Assembly: GCF_041734735.1 (NCBI RefSeq)
Contig: NC_134901.1
Span: 28,879,857 to 28,943,856, forward strand
Length of the DNA: 64,000 nt
Reading direction: 5' to 3'
DNA from: Babylonia areolata
Lineage: Eukaryota > Mollusca > Gastropoda > Neogastropoda > Buccinidae
Shown here: piece after piece, positions 23,934 to 34,586 of the stretch
Layout: the number at the start of each line of letters is the position of its first letter
Numbering within the stretch: position 1 is the first letter of the stretch
Translations under genes and position numbers: made by a program
The notes under the pieces: model-generated
Databases searched by the model: none
Told to the model about the DNA's origin: nothing
The model's input: only the letters and a program-made list of their open reading frames with translations

Positions 23934-26247
23934 TGTGTGTGTTCATTTTTAGACCTAACAGATTGTGTGTCTGCGTGTGTGTGATTGTGTATGCGTGTGT
24001 GTGTGGTGGTGGGGAGGGGGGGGGAAGAGATTATCATATATAAATTGTGGAGTTGAGGCAGGAGTAGGATGACTGAACTGAAAGTGGGACGGTGTTTGAA
24101 TGTTGTGGACGTGGGATCTGTTAGTCATCTTTCTCTGTGCATGCACTGTTGTATTCCATCTTCCTGTGTGCATGCACTGATATATTCCATCTTCCTGTGT
24201 GCATGCACTGATATATTCCATCTTTGTGTGCATGCACTGATATATTCCATCTTCCTGTGTGCATGCACTGTTATATTCCATCTTCCTGTGTGCATGCACT
24301 GTTATATTCCATCTTTGTGTGCATGCACTGGTATATTCCATCTTCCTGTGTGCATGCACTGTTATATTCCATCTTCCTGTGTGCATGCACTGGTATATTC
24401 CATTATCCTGTGTGCATGCACTGGTATATTCCATCTTTGTGTGCATGCACTGGTATATTCCATCTTCCTGTGTGCATGCACTGATATATTCCATCTTCCT
24501 GTGTGCATGCACTGTTATATTCCATCTTCCTGTGTGCATGCACTGTTATATTCCATCTTTGTGTGCATGCACTGGTATGTTCCATCTTCCTGTGTGCATG
24601 CACTGGTATGTTCCATCTTTCTATGTGCATGCACTGGTATATACCATCTTTCTGTGTGCATGCACTGGTATTTTCCATTTTCCTGTGTGCATGCACTGGT
24701 ATTATCCATATTCCTGTGTGCTTGCACTGGTATATTCCATTATCCTGTGTGCATGCACTGGTATATTCCATCTTTGTGTGCATGCACTGGTATATTCCAT
24801 CTTCCTGTGTGCATGCACTGGTATATTCCATCTTCCTGTGTGCATGCACTGTTGTATTCCATCTTCCTGTGTGCATGCACTGGTATGTTCCATCTTCCTG
24901 TGTGCATGCACTGGTATGTTCCATCTTTCTATGTGCATGCACTGGTATATACCATCTTTCTGTGTGCATGCACTGGTATTTTCCATTTTCCTGTGTGCAT
25001 GCACTGGTATATTCCATCTTCCTGTGTGCATGCACTGGTATATTCCATCTTCCTGTGTGCATGCACTGGTATATTCCACCTTCCTGTGTGCATGCTCTGT
25101 TACATTCCACCTTCCTGTGTGCATGCTCTGTTACATTCCACCTTCCTGTGTGCATGCTCTGATGTATTTCATCTTCCTGTGTGCATGCACTGGTATATTC
25201 CATCTTCCTGTGTGCATGCTCTGATGTATTTCATCTTCCTGTGTGCATGCACTGGTATATTCCATCTTCCTGTGTGCATGCTCTGGTATATTCCATCTTC
25301 CTGTGTGCATCCTCGGGTGTATATCATCTTCCTATGTACATGCTCAGGTATTTTTCATCTTGTGTGCATGCTCTGATATATTCCATCTTCCTTTGTGCAT
25401 CCTCGGGTGTATTCCATCTTCCTATGTGCATGCTTTGTTATATTCCATCTTCCTGTGTGCATCCTCGGGTGTGTACCATTTTCCTATGTACATGCTCGGG
25501 TATTTTTCATCTTCCTGCGTGCATGCTCTGTTATATTCCATCTTCCTATGTACATACTCTGGTATGATTCATTTTCATGTACACAGGAAGATGGAAGTTA
25601 CCAAAGCATGCTTTGGTTTATTTCATCTTCCTGTGTGTATGATCTGGTTTATTCCATCTTCCTATAAACATGCGCTGGTATGATTCATCTTCCTGCGTGC
25701 ATGCACTGGTATATTCCATCTTCCTGCATGCACTTTGGACTTTATGAAGATCTGCTGACATTATTGAAATAAGAGTAGAAACTACATTGGTATAGCCACG
25801 TTACAAGATCCAATGACCATGCAAAACAATTCCCCAAGGAACTGTTGAGGGGGCCGGGGTGGGGGGGGGAGACACAGGGGAAGACCGTGAAAACAATGAA
25901 ATGACAACATAACAGAATGGAAAACCATCTGCACAAAAACAGACCTGGAGGAAATCTGGTGAACAGTTCTTCTTTGGGGGGCGCACCAATGGCACTTCAC
26001 GGAGTTCAAGGAGAAAAAGATAAAGAAGAAGAATACATTTTAATGGTTGGATTTCGAAGAAAACTGAAACGGTGGTATTCACACGTCCACAACTGAAAAC
26101 CCGTAGGTTTATGTTCCTTGAAGTCCTTCGCATCGTCCTGCCTCCAGTGCTTGTTCGATGTTGGAATCATGATCAAAAGTGTAGGAGTGGAGCAAGTTGA
26201 AAACACAATGTTCAGATCCTTTCTGCATTCGCCATCACTCACTTTGT

Positions 26248-26284
<37 letters not shown>

Positions 26285-27208
26285 TGTGTGTGTGCGCGCG
26301 CGCGAGTTCGCCCATGCCCACTCATGTGCAATTGTGTGCGCGCACACGCGTGCGTCCACACTATTTTCAAAATCATATGACACACAATGAACGAACGCCT
26401 CGTTGCAGAACCCTTCAAGCAGACCTGGCCCCGCCCCCAGGACGAAGAGGCCCACTCCACAGCCTGGACCTGGCTGAGGAAGCAGTCCCCTGAACGGAGA
26501 GAGAGCTTACTGCCCTTCGCCCCCAAACTGTCTCCCGTCGAGAAAGGTCAGATGGTCCGCACGTGGCGCGTGCTGCACGAGGCCATGACCCTGCACAACA
26601 TCACGCACTTCCTGATAGACGGTACCCTGCTGGGCGCTGTCCGCCACGGGGGGGTCACTCCATGGGACGACGAGATGGACGTCGCCGTGGACGTGAAGGA
26701 CATGGACAAACTGCAGCGCGTGCTGTCCTGCATCCCAGGATTCTCGCTCTTCGTACAGCCCTGCAGGTTCTGGAAGTTCTTCTCCGACCACGCCCCGGTG
26801 ATTCCCATGTTCTCCCAGTCTCCGCACCGCAAGGCCCGGGTGTTGGAGGAAGAGGAGAAGGAGGACTACGTGCTGCAGTTCCACCCTTTCAAGGACGTGG
26901 TCGTCCGAGCCTTCTTCGTGGACATCTTCTTCGTCACCACTGACGACACTCACGTCTGGTGTTTGACCCAGTTTAATCAGAAAAGCTGCCTCTACCCCAT
27001 AGAAGACGTGTACCCACTGACCCGGATGAAGTTTGAGGGCGAGCTCGCCCCCGTGCCTCGCCACAGCGCGTATCTCATGAGGCGTACTTATGACGCTAAC
27101 GTGTGTGTTTCGTCTGAAAACGATCACGTGAAAGGCAGTGACATTTCAGACGTCAGGGAAGTGCCCTGTGAAGAGCTTGCTGACATGCACAACGTGTATG
27201 TCGTTTAG
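19987..27208 (+). CDS. LicD-family (fukutin-related-like) type II membrane protein, three coding exons
   Basis: LicD-family enzymes move phospho-sugars or phosphocholine; the animal relatives fukutin and FKRP are Golgi ribitol-phosphate transferases. The substrate here is unknown. Coding exons are 19,987-20,127, 22,944-23,079 and 26,409-27,208. They join in phase (0, then 1) at GTAACA and GTAAGT donors and CAG acceptors, giving about 358 residues. Exon 1 encodes MYNLKRVTRR and then a signal anchor, VCMAVLVVIGLLFIPPL (residues 11-27), as in Golgi type II enzymes. Exon 2 is a Ser/Pro/Cys stem. Exon 3 holds the domain: LIDGTLLGAVRHGG near residues 161-174, the acidic PWDDEMDV near 177-184, FFVDIFFV, and a closing YPLTRMKFEGELAPVP. 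Exon 3 is GC-rich, unlike its surroundings. Introns carry a pyrimidine satellite (intron 1) and a 31-bp minisatellite (intron 2). The pyrimidine tract before exon 3 is weak, so that acceptor is the least certain. Confidence 0.75.
20150..22035. repeat. Degenerate pyrimidine satellite in LicD intron 1
   Basis: Most of 20,150-20,660 and 21,310-22,035 is C/T-rich on the plus strand. It is built from units of about 22-24 bases of the form TTACYAATTC followed by CGTGCTCCC or ATCCCCTCC. A longer block beginning CTTACCAATTCCGTGCTCAC recurs at about 21,498 and 21,654, so there is higher-order duplication. The right end decays to TTCC repeats. The stretch 20,690-21,305 is ordinary mixed sequence with no gene that I can see; it splits the satellite. 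Confidence 0.75.
22060..22311 (+). mobile_element. Tail-type repeat R2, copy 3
   Basis: An ATTT-rich leader (with TTTATTCGCTTG near 22,126) leads into CTCAAGGGTTGACAAAGCGC at 22,188 and the conserved block through GTCCGAACGCAGTGACGCCT at about 22,291. It ends in CTGAACTGAAC. The orientation is opposite to the copies at 224 and 942. It lies in LicD intron 1. Confidence 0.6.
22485..22920. repeat. CT and GT microsatellites
   Basis: A (CT)n tract covers about 22,489-22,528. GT/GC/GCAT tracts cover about 22,761-22,845 and (GT)n covers about 22,886-22,912. All are in LicD intron 1, the last within 35 bases of the exon 2 acceptor. Confidence 0.8.
23226..23885 (-). mobile_element. LINE 3' end, broken, clade not assigned
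   Basis: Read leftward on the minus strand, the sequence encodes GYLNYNQKQSLCKLRISCHD, LAIEKDISKSQKERRLC and DGYHFFDDCELYKEIRTELI. This is the usual C-terminal layout of LINE ORF2 (R-S-H, then Cys/His, then YxxxR). The 3' end is a (GATTCT)n tail at about 23,231-23,251, which is typical of LINEs that end in short repeats. Stops are present, for example near 23,684. It lies in LicD intron 2. Confidence 0.6.
24128..25738. repeat. 31-bp minisatellite, about 52 units
   Basis: The unit is CTGTGTGCATGCACTGGTAT followed by ATTCCATCTTC. Most units are 31 bases; some lose two bases (29). The unit contains the palindrome TGCATGCA. Unit variants repeat at a distance of 308 bases (for example CTATGTGCATGC at 24,621 and 24,929), which equals nine 31-base units plus one of 29. 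Blocks of ten units were therefore copied. The right third is more diverged. Because 31 is not a multiple of 3, long open frames appear in several frames on both strands; they are artefacts. It lies in LicD intron 2. Confidence 0.9.
25740..26408 (+). other. End of LicD intron 2
   Basis: Nothing coding is visible. There is a G run near 25,861 and a GT/GC tract at about 26,249-26,345. The intron ends CTCGTTGCAG at 26,408, and the G|AA junction restores a Glu codon with exon 2. Confidence 0.5.
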
Positions 27209-27989
27209 CAGGAAAGGTAAAACGGTTATCTCGTTCAGCGTGGTGCTTGTAGGAATGTTGTGACCTGTTCTTCCCTGGCAGTGTCAGATGAGAGAGACAG
27301 ACAGACAGAGAGAGAGCACATTCCTAAGCTTACTGTTCATACCTTTTCTCTCCATGAACTGGTGATCAGCACACATCCAGTGAAGTTCATAACCATAGAA
27401 GACGTGTGGGGGAGGGATTTTGTCAAGCCGTATTAAGGCTTGAACAAAGAAAAAAAAAAATCTCAGGAACAAACCCCACCAGCTGGACACCCACAAAACG
27501 CAGCACATCCACGAGAAAAGGTAACAGTTCCCCAAAACGATTATTTCACACATCATGCACAAGCGCAAAAACAAGAAGACCATGGAAAGCTATGAACGCA
27601 CTTAAGTTGAACTATGAACAACCACACTAAAAAAGTACAATTGCACGATGGGAAGCGCCTGTTTTGATAAACACACACTAATGATATTGTCAGCTCAGTC
27701 GATCGGCTTTGGGGATATATTGGCCTACAGGAAAAATGGGGAACGACCACACTGTTTTTTGCAGTCCCACGCTTTCTCGTGAAGTGAACGACGTGGGGTG
27801 ACCCAGTGTGCGAGAAGGTACGGGTCTGCGAGAAAACGTGGGTTAACAGGGCAGCATTGAAAACCAAACCGTCCAACCAAAGGTGTATAGAATAGAATAG
27901 AATGGGGGAAAAGTTTTTAAGTAACGATGCAGGTGCTGAACGATGAAAAAAAAAAGCAAACTAACCTTGTGGACTGCAGTGCACGACCG
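27209..27989 (+). other. Sequence downstream of the LicD stop
   Basis: This is probably 3' UTR and intergenic DNA. It has a short GACA/GA repeat at 27,290-27,316. I see no clear AATAAA signal and no other gene. Confidence 0.4.
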
Positions 27990-28620
27990 TCCAACGTTTC
28001 TGCCAAATACTGAAACTTTGCGAATTACCGAACTGTTGGCCATATTTGGACCTGACAAAAACATTGCTATTGATCGCACTTTTTATTTCATTTTGTTATT
28101 TGCGAAACAATACGTGTACCAGTGCAAGTTGAACAAAACCGTGCCAGATATACAATGTTTTAGTAAGAGATTGATACACAGGTATACAATTGAACTTTGA
28201 AGAATATATTGCTAGGACAAACTTTGTTGCCATATGGTCTACATATAAAGCCCTGTTTACGAATACAAACTAGAGTTGAGTAGTTGGTTTTCTGTACATT
28301 CTACAGTTATGATAATGGTTTACCTATATTCAGTATCTTGCATCTCAGTGCATAGCTGTGCCTCATTGTATGACAAGCAGCTGTGGCCTACCACAATTTC
28401 AGAATTATCCGATGTTTAGGATTTATGTATATCAGTGTTCATGTGAGATACTCCTACCAGCTTCCATCCTTTTTTTAAAAAAAACATATTTTTGTATGTT
28501 TGTTCATTTTACCCATATAAACCCATATACACTCTCATACAAAATGTTAAGTTCACATAAGAAGGGGTTGGGGTGAGAGGATTCTTGCCTTATGCCCGTT
28601 CATTCCCCATCCCTAATTTC
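27990..28620 (+). mobile_element. L1/Tx1-like LINE 3' fragment
   Basis: The segment encodes TELLAIFGPDKNIAIDRTFY and FILLFAKQYVYQCKLNKTVP. This aligns with FDYIILVAKHFIYKCRINKI near the end of ORF2 in the element at 957-9193. It is a different, older copy. The last part (28,520-28,620) is 3' UTR-like and is the reverse complement of the repeat unit found at 30,070-30,500. Confidence 0.6.
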
Positions 28621-29990
28621 TTGTTACTATTGTTATAGTGTCCCAGCAGTGTCATGTACACCCCCACCACCTACACTTTCCCCATCCCTTCATACCTCCC
28701 CGCCACGCCCCCCCCCCCCCCCACTCCGTTATCTCCCTGCTCCGTCCAGTCCAAAGTCTACTCTTTGAGGTCGCGCCGACACTGCCCCTAACCCCTGTTC
28801 TCCTCATCAGATCAATCTGCTGAATTGGACGAATTGGGATTAAGCAGTGAATCTGTCAGTCATTCACACAGCGTCACCAAGACAAGCAACGATTGGTTAT
28901 TTCAGTTCAACTAGTTGGGGGAGTGAGTGTTGTAGCTTGTATTAGTATGCACAGTATGTTGTGGGAAGGGATAAAACCAGTCAGCACAGCTAGTTTTCAG
29001 TTATATCTCCCTCTAAAAACTGAACCTTGACAGACTGATCAGTGATGTGAGGTGCAAGGAAATCCTTGTTGGGCTGTGTGCTGCGTTAGGTGTAGGTTGA
29101 ACGTTTTACTGTGTGCTGCTTGTAGGAAGTACTTAAGTTGGCAGTGTGTGCTGCTTTATGTAGGGCTGTGTGTTACTTTTGCTGAGGAGGGTGAACTGCT
29201 TGGTGTGTGTGCTGTATTGTAAAAGAAACTCTATAAAAACCACTCCCTAAAAACCACTCCATGTAGCCCTACTGTTAGTGTAGAGAGAGTAAGTGAGAGT
29301 GCACCATAATTCTTGCCACTTCCCTCTCTGAACACAGCTGAACTGGTCACAGGAGTGACCTGGGAAAAAAAAGACCTTAGGGTCTGAGAGTCATAGAACA
29401 GACACTATTACCATTCTGAGAATGTGAGACGTAGTCTTGTTGAACTGTGGAGGTTCAGGGAAGCAGATTTGAAGTACTGGTGAGTCAATAATTTCGAGTT
29501 TGGTAATGAGAAATTTGGTGACATTGTTTAATCCAAATTTTGTGAATTTCGATGGTTTGTTGTTGTTTTGTTGTTTTCATTTACGTTTCTGAATACTGAT
29601 TCAGTAAAACGAGAATGGCGACGCAAGTCATGTGAGTACTATTTTAACTAGTTGTTCGATTTAACTTCAGTTAGGTTCTGAGGATGTTTTCAGGATCCTC
29701 AGTGCCTGGCCTGTTTTCGGACGAAAGTGTTTGGCTGATGCATCGCCCACCGAAAGATGTTTGGGAAGCACCAACTGACAACAGTCTTTAAAAGAAACAA
29801 ATGAAAATTATCATTATGATTTTAAAACAATAACGGAAAGTGTAAGAGAAAACAGAAAATATTGTGTTTTCTTGGATTGGATTTTTCATATGATTTATCT
29901 TTGAAGGGAAAATGTGAACATTACTATTTATTTTCTTTGTTTATTAAAAATCAGAAAGGAGTGTCTTTACGTCGTTATGTTGTTTATCCC
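28621..29990. other. No gene recognised
   Basis: The start has a C run at 28,711-28,723. The sequence from 28,910 to 29,615 is unique-looking, with an ATAAAA box near 28,970. I see no coding frame longer than chance. Confidence 0.4.
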
Positions 29991-30448
29991 TGGGTAAGAG
30001 TGAAGTCAGAATGCGAACGTTGTGTGCGAGTCTATCTGTCGTGTGAGATTGAGTTGAGTGAATGCGGCAGTGTGACAATTATATGGGTATAAGGCCAGAA
30101 TTACCCCCCATCCCCCCCAAACTTCTCTGATCATAGTATCATAAGAATGGGGATGAAGGGACTAAACGGGCATAGAGCCAAAATCACTCCCCCTCTCCCC
30201 CCCCCCACCCCCCCCCTCCCCCAACCTCCTACACATACACCTTTGTGAACTTAACATTGGGATGAGAATATATACTGGCGTAGGGCCAGAAATGCTTCAC
30301 TCCTCTTCTCTGATTCTAGACGGGCATATGGCCAGAATCACTCTGATCTTAGTATTGTATTGCTAGAATGGGGGTGGGATGGAGTCTAAACGGGCACGGG
30401 ACCAGAATCACTCTACCCCCCCCCCCACCCCCCACCCCATTCCCCCGC

Positions 30449-30483
<35 letters not shown>
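29990..30483. repeat. Degenerate tandem repeat with ACGGGCATAGGGCCAGAATC core
   Basis: The core recurs at about 30,079, 30,166, 30,276, 30,327 and 30,390. Between copies lie long C runs and, in two places, GAACTTAACATT or GAACTAACATT. A CA tract closes the array at about 30,451-30,483. The same unit occurs once in inverted orientation at about 28,520-28,605, in the 3' UTR of a LINE fragment. Confidence 0.6.
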
Positions 30484-30485
<2 letters not shown>

Positions 30486-30507
30486 TATATGAACTAACAT
30501 TGTAATT

Positions 30508-30908
30508 GGAGTGATGGCCTAGAGGTAACGCGACCGCATTGGAAGCAAAAGAATCTGAGCGCGCTGGTTCGAATCATGGCTCAGCCGCCGATATTTTCTC
30601 CCCCTCCACTAGACCTTGAGTGGTGATCTGGACACTAGTCATTCAGATGAGACGATAAACCCAGGTCCCGTGTGCAGCATGCACTTAGCGCACGTAAAAG
30701 AACCCACGGCAACAAAAGGGTTGTTCCTGGCAAAATTCTGTAGAAAAATCCACTTCGATAGGAAAATCAAATAAAATTGCACGCAGGAAAAAATTATTTT
30801 TTAAAAAAAAGGGTGGCGCTGTCGTATAGCGACTCACTCTCCCTGGGGAGAGCAGCCCGAATTTCACACAGAGAAATCTGTTGTGATAAAAGAAATACAA
30901 ATACAAAT
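30508..30908 (+). mobile_element. tRNA-derived SINE with tail type 1, complete
   Basis: The head has a Pol III A box (GTGATGGCCTAGAGGTAACG) and a B box (CTGGTTCGAATCATGG). A conserved core follows: CATTCAGATGAGACGATAAA, GGTCCCGTGTGCAGCATGC, GCACGTAAAAGAACCCACGG and ACAAAAGGGTTGTTCCTGG. After TTGCACGCAG the tail switches to CTCTCCCTGGGGAGAGCAGC and ATTTCACACAGAGAAATCTG, then ends in AAATACAAATACAAAT. The core looks like a deeply conserved SINE domain of invertebrates; I do not assign a name. Confidence 0.85.
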
Positions 30909-31175
30909 TGGGAAGAGAGTGTATATGGACATGAGGACCAAGTTACTTCTCGGCTTCTCTTCCCTGAATATGGTATCAGACCAACTTGAGGGAGCGGAGG
31001 GGGTGGCGCGTGAGTTTAGACACAAACGTGCCCATAATAACCCCCGGGGAGTGGTTTCAGAAGCGGGAGTAATTTCAGCACATTACACCGCACACAACTG
31101 TATAGGGAGACTGGGGGGGGGGGGGGGGGGCAAAAACAAAACAAGAAAAAGAAACAGTGCATACACATGTCTGAA

Positions 31176-31391
31176 GGGCCACCCAAGCCAGACAGGTCAA
31201 AGGGTATAGGCCACCCGAGCCAGACAGGTCAAAGGGTATAGGCCACCCGAGCCAGACAGTTCAAAGGGTAAGGGCCACCCAAGCCAGAAGTCACCCAATC
31301 AGACAGGTCAAAGGGTAAAGGCCACCCAATCAGACAGGTCAAAGGGTAAAGACCACCCAATCAGACAGGTCAAAGGGAAAAGGCCACCCAA

Positions 31392-31394
<3 letters not shown>
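31176..31394. repeat. 31-32-bp minisatellite, about 7 units
   Basis: The unit is close to GGCCACCCGAGCCAGACAGG followed by TCAAAGGGTATA. Later units read CACCCAATCAGACAGGTC. It is preceded by a G run (31,114-31,130) and followed directly by a TA tract. Confidence 0.85.
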
Positions 31395-31442
<48 letters not shown>

Positions 31443-31958
31443 CTCTCTCTGTGTCTCTATCCTTTCACCTCTCACTCCCCCTCATCTCAATGTTAAGGTC
31501 CTGTGCGCTGAAAAAAAAAAAAAAAGGAAACTGCCATTCTGTAGAATCATATTCACAACTGAAACCAAGTCAACACAAACATTACCTTCTCCGTTTTCCC
31601 CCCTTTCCTTCTCATCGGCTCACCAGCCTACACCCCTCACTCACTGCTTCCCTCCACCAGATCGAACCACCTCCCCCCCCCCTCCCCCGACGCCCCCCCA
31701 CCCCCCACCCCCCCTTTCACATGGAAAAGCAGAAAGGATGCGGGAGGCGGGGGGGCGGGGGGGGGGGGGAGTCAAAGTCCAGTTCTGATGAAGGAACCAC
31801 ACATGTGAACGGACATTGTGGAAATAGTGGCCTGTTTGGCATAATGCCTATATGTTGTTAAACTCTATTCTCAAGTTCGTTATCTAAGCAACCTTCATGT
31901 AGATTATGTAACAGCTGTCTGCACCACCATCCCTCTCTGGTACTGTGACCGTTCACCA

Positions 31959-31996
<38 letters not shown>

Positions 31997-32025
31997 ATAT
32001 CTATATAATGTGAAAGGCCCACATT

Positions 32026-32072
<47 letters not shown>
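31395..32072. repeat. TA, CA, C and A tracts
   Basis: (TA)n runs at about 31,395-31,436 and 32,041-32,072, (CA)n runs at about 31,962-31,994, and C or G runs lie near 31,673-31,712 and 31,749-31,770. No gene is visible. Confidence 0.8.
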
Positions 32073-32076
<4 letters not shown>

Positions 32077-32277
32077 AAGTGATCAAGTGGGCCAGGAGCA
32101 TTTCAGAACATGTGAAGGGCTTGAACAGGACAGAGAAATCTGTGGCCATCTTCACGGTGAGGTTGTCAAATGTGGTTGCATGAAAGCATTGTAGAAGTCG
32201 GAGGCAGAGATGGGAAGCAGATCAAGAAAAAGACTGAAGTGTGTGGGACTCCTCCCTTGCATTCAACCCCACAAAGA

Positions 32278-32590
32278 GATGGGCGCAATAGCCAAGTGGT
32301 TAAAGCGTTGGACTTTCAATCTGAGGGTCCAGGGTTCGTATCTCGGTAACGGCGCCTGGTGGGTAAAGGGTGGAGATTTTTCCGATCTCCCAGGTCAGTA
32401 TATGTGCAGACCCGCTTGTGCCTGAATCCCCTTTGTGTGTATACATAAGCAGAAGATAAAATACGCAAGTTAAAGATCCTGTAATCCATGTCAGCGTTTG
32501 GTGGCTATGGAAACGAAAACATACCCAGAATGCACACACCCGAAAATGGAGTGTGGCTGCCCACATGGTGGGGTAAAAAGGTATGAAAAG
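32278..32590 (+). mobile_element. tRNA-derived SINE, second family
   Basis: The head is GGGCGCAATAGCCAAGTGGT, then TTGGACTTTCAATCTGAGGG, then the B-box-like GGGTTCGTATCTCGG. It resembles a type II tRNA (Leu or Ser). The body includes GGGTAAAGGGTGGAGATTTT, AAGCAGAAGATAAAATACGC, AAAGATCCTGTAATCCATGT and ATGGTGGGGTAAAAA. The last 3' part seen in other copies is missing. Fragments of the same family lie at 55,500 and 58,494. Confidence 0.8.
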
Positions 32591-33430
32591 GCATGCTGTC
32601 CTTGTAATTTCTTTTTACTTTGTGGGACACAGAGAACATGTGAATACCTGAAGAAGTTAAGCATGACATGGATTTAAAACGTAGATACTAATTCTTGTGT
32701 TCTTATCAATGATGCAACTGTTTTTGTTTTTTGTTGTTGTTTTTTTTTGTGTTTTTAACACAGAGCAATGTGATCCCTAAATGGAGAAGTCTAAATGATA
32801 AAGTGGTGACTGACACTCTGACCTGTAAGCTCTGTCTTCTCTGTCTTATCTCAGTGAGGCCCTTACCTGACTGAATATACATATCAGCAGTAGTCAAGGG
32901 ATTCAGGAGCCAAATTTGAATATCTGTTTTTGCAGCTGTGAAAGTGTGTATGTAATGATATTTGATTCCATAGCAACACACAACACTTGCACGTGAACAT
33001 GGCTCTGGTTCCTCTAGACTTAGCTGCAACGGCTGATATTACTGATGTCAGTAAACCTTGATTTTCTATTTCAAAGTGGAGTATAAGACAAGACACTTTT
33101 AGCGACTTGCACAGTAGAAAACTGACTGACTGACAACGATTTTGACACAAAATACACCCACTACGTGCATGATGACACTAGTGGTCGACGGTCAGACAGA
33201 AGTTGTAGGTTCAGAGCTCCACGCGCAAGAACATCTCGTTACATGAATTCGTTCATTCTTATAGCCATTCGCGCGCACACAGTCAAAACATAGGACTGTG
33301 ACACTACCCCACCGTGACCCCCCTCTCCACAGGCAAGTGCCCGGGTATATAGATTTTGCGTGCAAGTGGGACTGTGAGGCTGAACACAGGCAAATGTTAC
33401 TATATGTGTACGTGATTGTGATATTTTTGC
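32591..33430. other. No gene recognised
   Basis: This is mixed sequence with a short poly-T stretch near 32,740. No coding frame, RNA or known repeat was seen. Confidence 0.4.
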
Positions 33431-33435
33431 TCTTT

Positions 33436-33847
33436 GACTCACTTGTGTAAACAAAGTGAGTCTATGTAATAACCAGGCTGGAAAGACTTTGTGAATACAC
33501 ACAAAATCTGGCAAAAAACTGAATAGGAAAAATTCAGTTCTTTTCACACATTCTAATCATGATGACATTTCTCTCAGTCTGTGAAGGGCACAAAAACATT
33601 TGAATATTTTCACCCAAAAATTACTTTAATCTTTTTATTGACTAAACTAACAGTTTGATGCGAAATACTGACATGCTGATTAATAACAGTTGTTTTCCCC
33701 ATTGTCTGTTGAAAAGAAAACGACGGGCACTTTACTCTCTGATCACCTCTGTATCATTCTCAGAGGCCTGACGTGACAACACAGATCCAGCCCCTCGTCA
33801 CCTATACTTCTACCTTGGCTCCTCTCTTTCGTAACACACACGCACGT

Positions 33848-33880
<33 letters not shown>

Positions 33881-34093
33881 GTCATCACATACTCAGTACT
33901 ACTGCCGCGGCCGGGTAAATTTTAATTGAATATGAAACAGTAATAAATTATTCTGACAGAGATCAACACACATACTGTGAGAGAAAGGGAGAAATGCTCT
34001 TTACCAAAGTGAGTATATTTCCATATGCAACTGAAATAGAATACGAATAAGAATAATAAAAATAATTTAAAAAAATTAAAAGCCACAAGTGAA
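33436..34093. mobile_element. Non-autonomous TIR element, diverged copy 2
   Basis: The left end, GACTCACTTGTG plus the hairpin partner AAAGTGAGTCTATGT (33,436-33,470), matches the right end of the element at 9349-9950 in inverse orientation. Inside, AGGAAAAATTCAGTTCTTT and GGGCACAAAAA are shared with that copy. The far end is uncertain; CCACAAGTGAACG at about 34,083 may be its decayed inverted repeat. Confidence 0.4.
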
Positions 34094-34270
34094 CGAGAGA
34101 GAGAGAGAGGAAATGAATGATTAGGCGTTGTAGAGGCTTTTATAGTTTTTAGGCTGTTCCACGAGTGTTCGAATTTTGTAGCGGATACAAGAATTTTCCT
34201 TTAAAAAAAATGGAACCTGTCTCAGAAAAGGAGGTAGGCGGAAGGAACATAAAAAAATGATGATGATAAA

Positions 34271-34282
34271 CAAAAAAAAAAG
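34271..34282 (-). terminator. Pol III terminator of tRNA-Gly
   Basis: Ten A on the plus strand (34,272-34,281) give a T10 run on the minus strand, two bases after the discriminator base of the tRNA. Confidence 0.85.
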
Positions 34283-34354
34283 TGCGTCGGCCGGGAGTCG
34301 AACCCGGATCGACTGCTTGGAAGGCAACCATGCTAACCGTTACACCACCGACGC
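34283..34354 (-). tRNA. tRNA-Gly (anticodon TCC)
   Basis: On the minus strand the 7-bp acceptor stem is GCGTCGG with CCGACGC, perfectly paired. The A box is TGGTGTAACGG, the anticodon loop is CTTCCAA, and the T arm is CCGGGTTCGACTCCCGG. With discriminator A the gene is 72 bases. There is no intron. A T10 run follows. It stands alone, about 260 bases upstream of ARL2BP on the opposite strand. All stems pair, so it is probably functional rather than a SINE head. Confidence 0.95.
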
Positions 34355-34586
34355 TGATAACAAACGACGGAAATTAATAATATTGTAACAAAGACAAACG
34401 TGTCACTGTTCCAACCAGTCTCTGCAAATTTATAACTGCTAGTCAAGCAAAAGTTTTAACTTTTCATTATATTCATTTTGCGATTCGTTCATTCTACACG
34501 TACAATAGTTTAACCCTGTTATCTGGACATCCTCTTTACTTCGTTTCGTTAGCATGCACATCCACAATACACACTCGCATTTGTGT

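Noticed and set aside
24069-25376. Open frame of 435 codons, and several others of 140-320 codons on both strands.
   Set aside because: They come from the 31-base minisatellite, which has no stop in several frames. The codon pattern is a pure repeat with no domain.
24128-25738. CRISPR-like array.
   Set aside because: Units are contiguous with no spacers, the genome is animal, and no cas gene is present.
26507-27127. Minus-strand frame of 206 codons.
   Set aside because: It is the shadow of the GC-rich LicD exon 3 on the other strand.
28910-29615. Possible old LTR of a Gypsy-type element (ATAAAA box, then AATGGCGACGCAAG like a primer site).
   Set aside because: No second LTR, no clear TG/CA ends and no internal genes are visible. 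The resemblance is too weak to call.
29610-29640. Possible first coding exon (ATGGCGACGCAAGTCAT before GTGAGT).
   Set aside because: No downstream exon in the right phase was found, so it cannot be told from chance.
32278-32350. tRNA gene.
   Set aside because: The tRNA-like part is the head of a SINE. It is followed by a known SINE body and has no Pol III terminator after the tRNA part.
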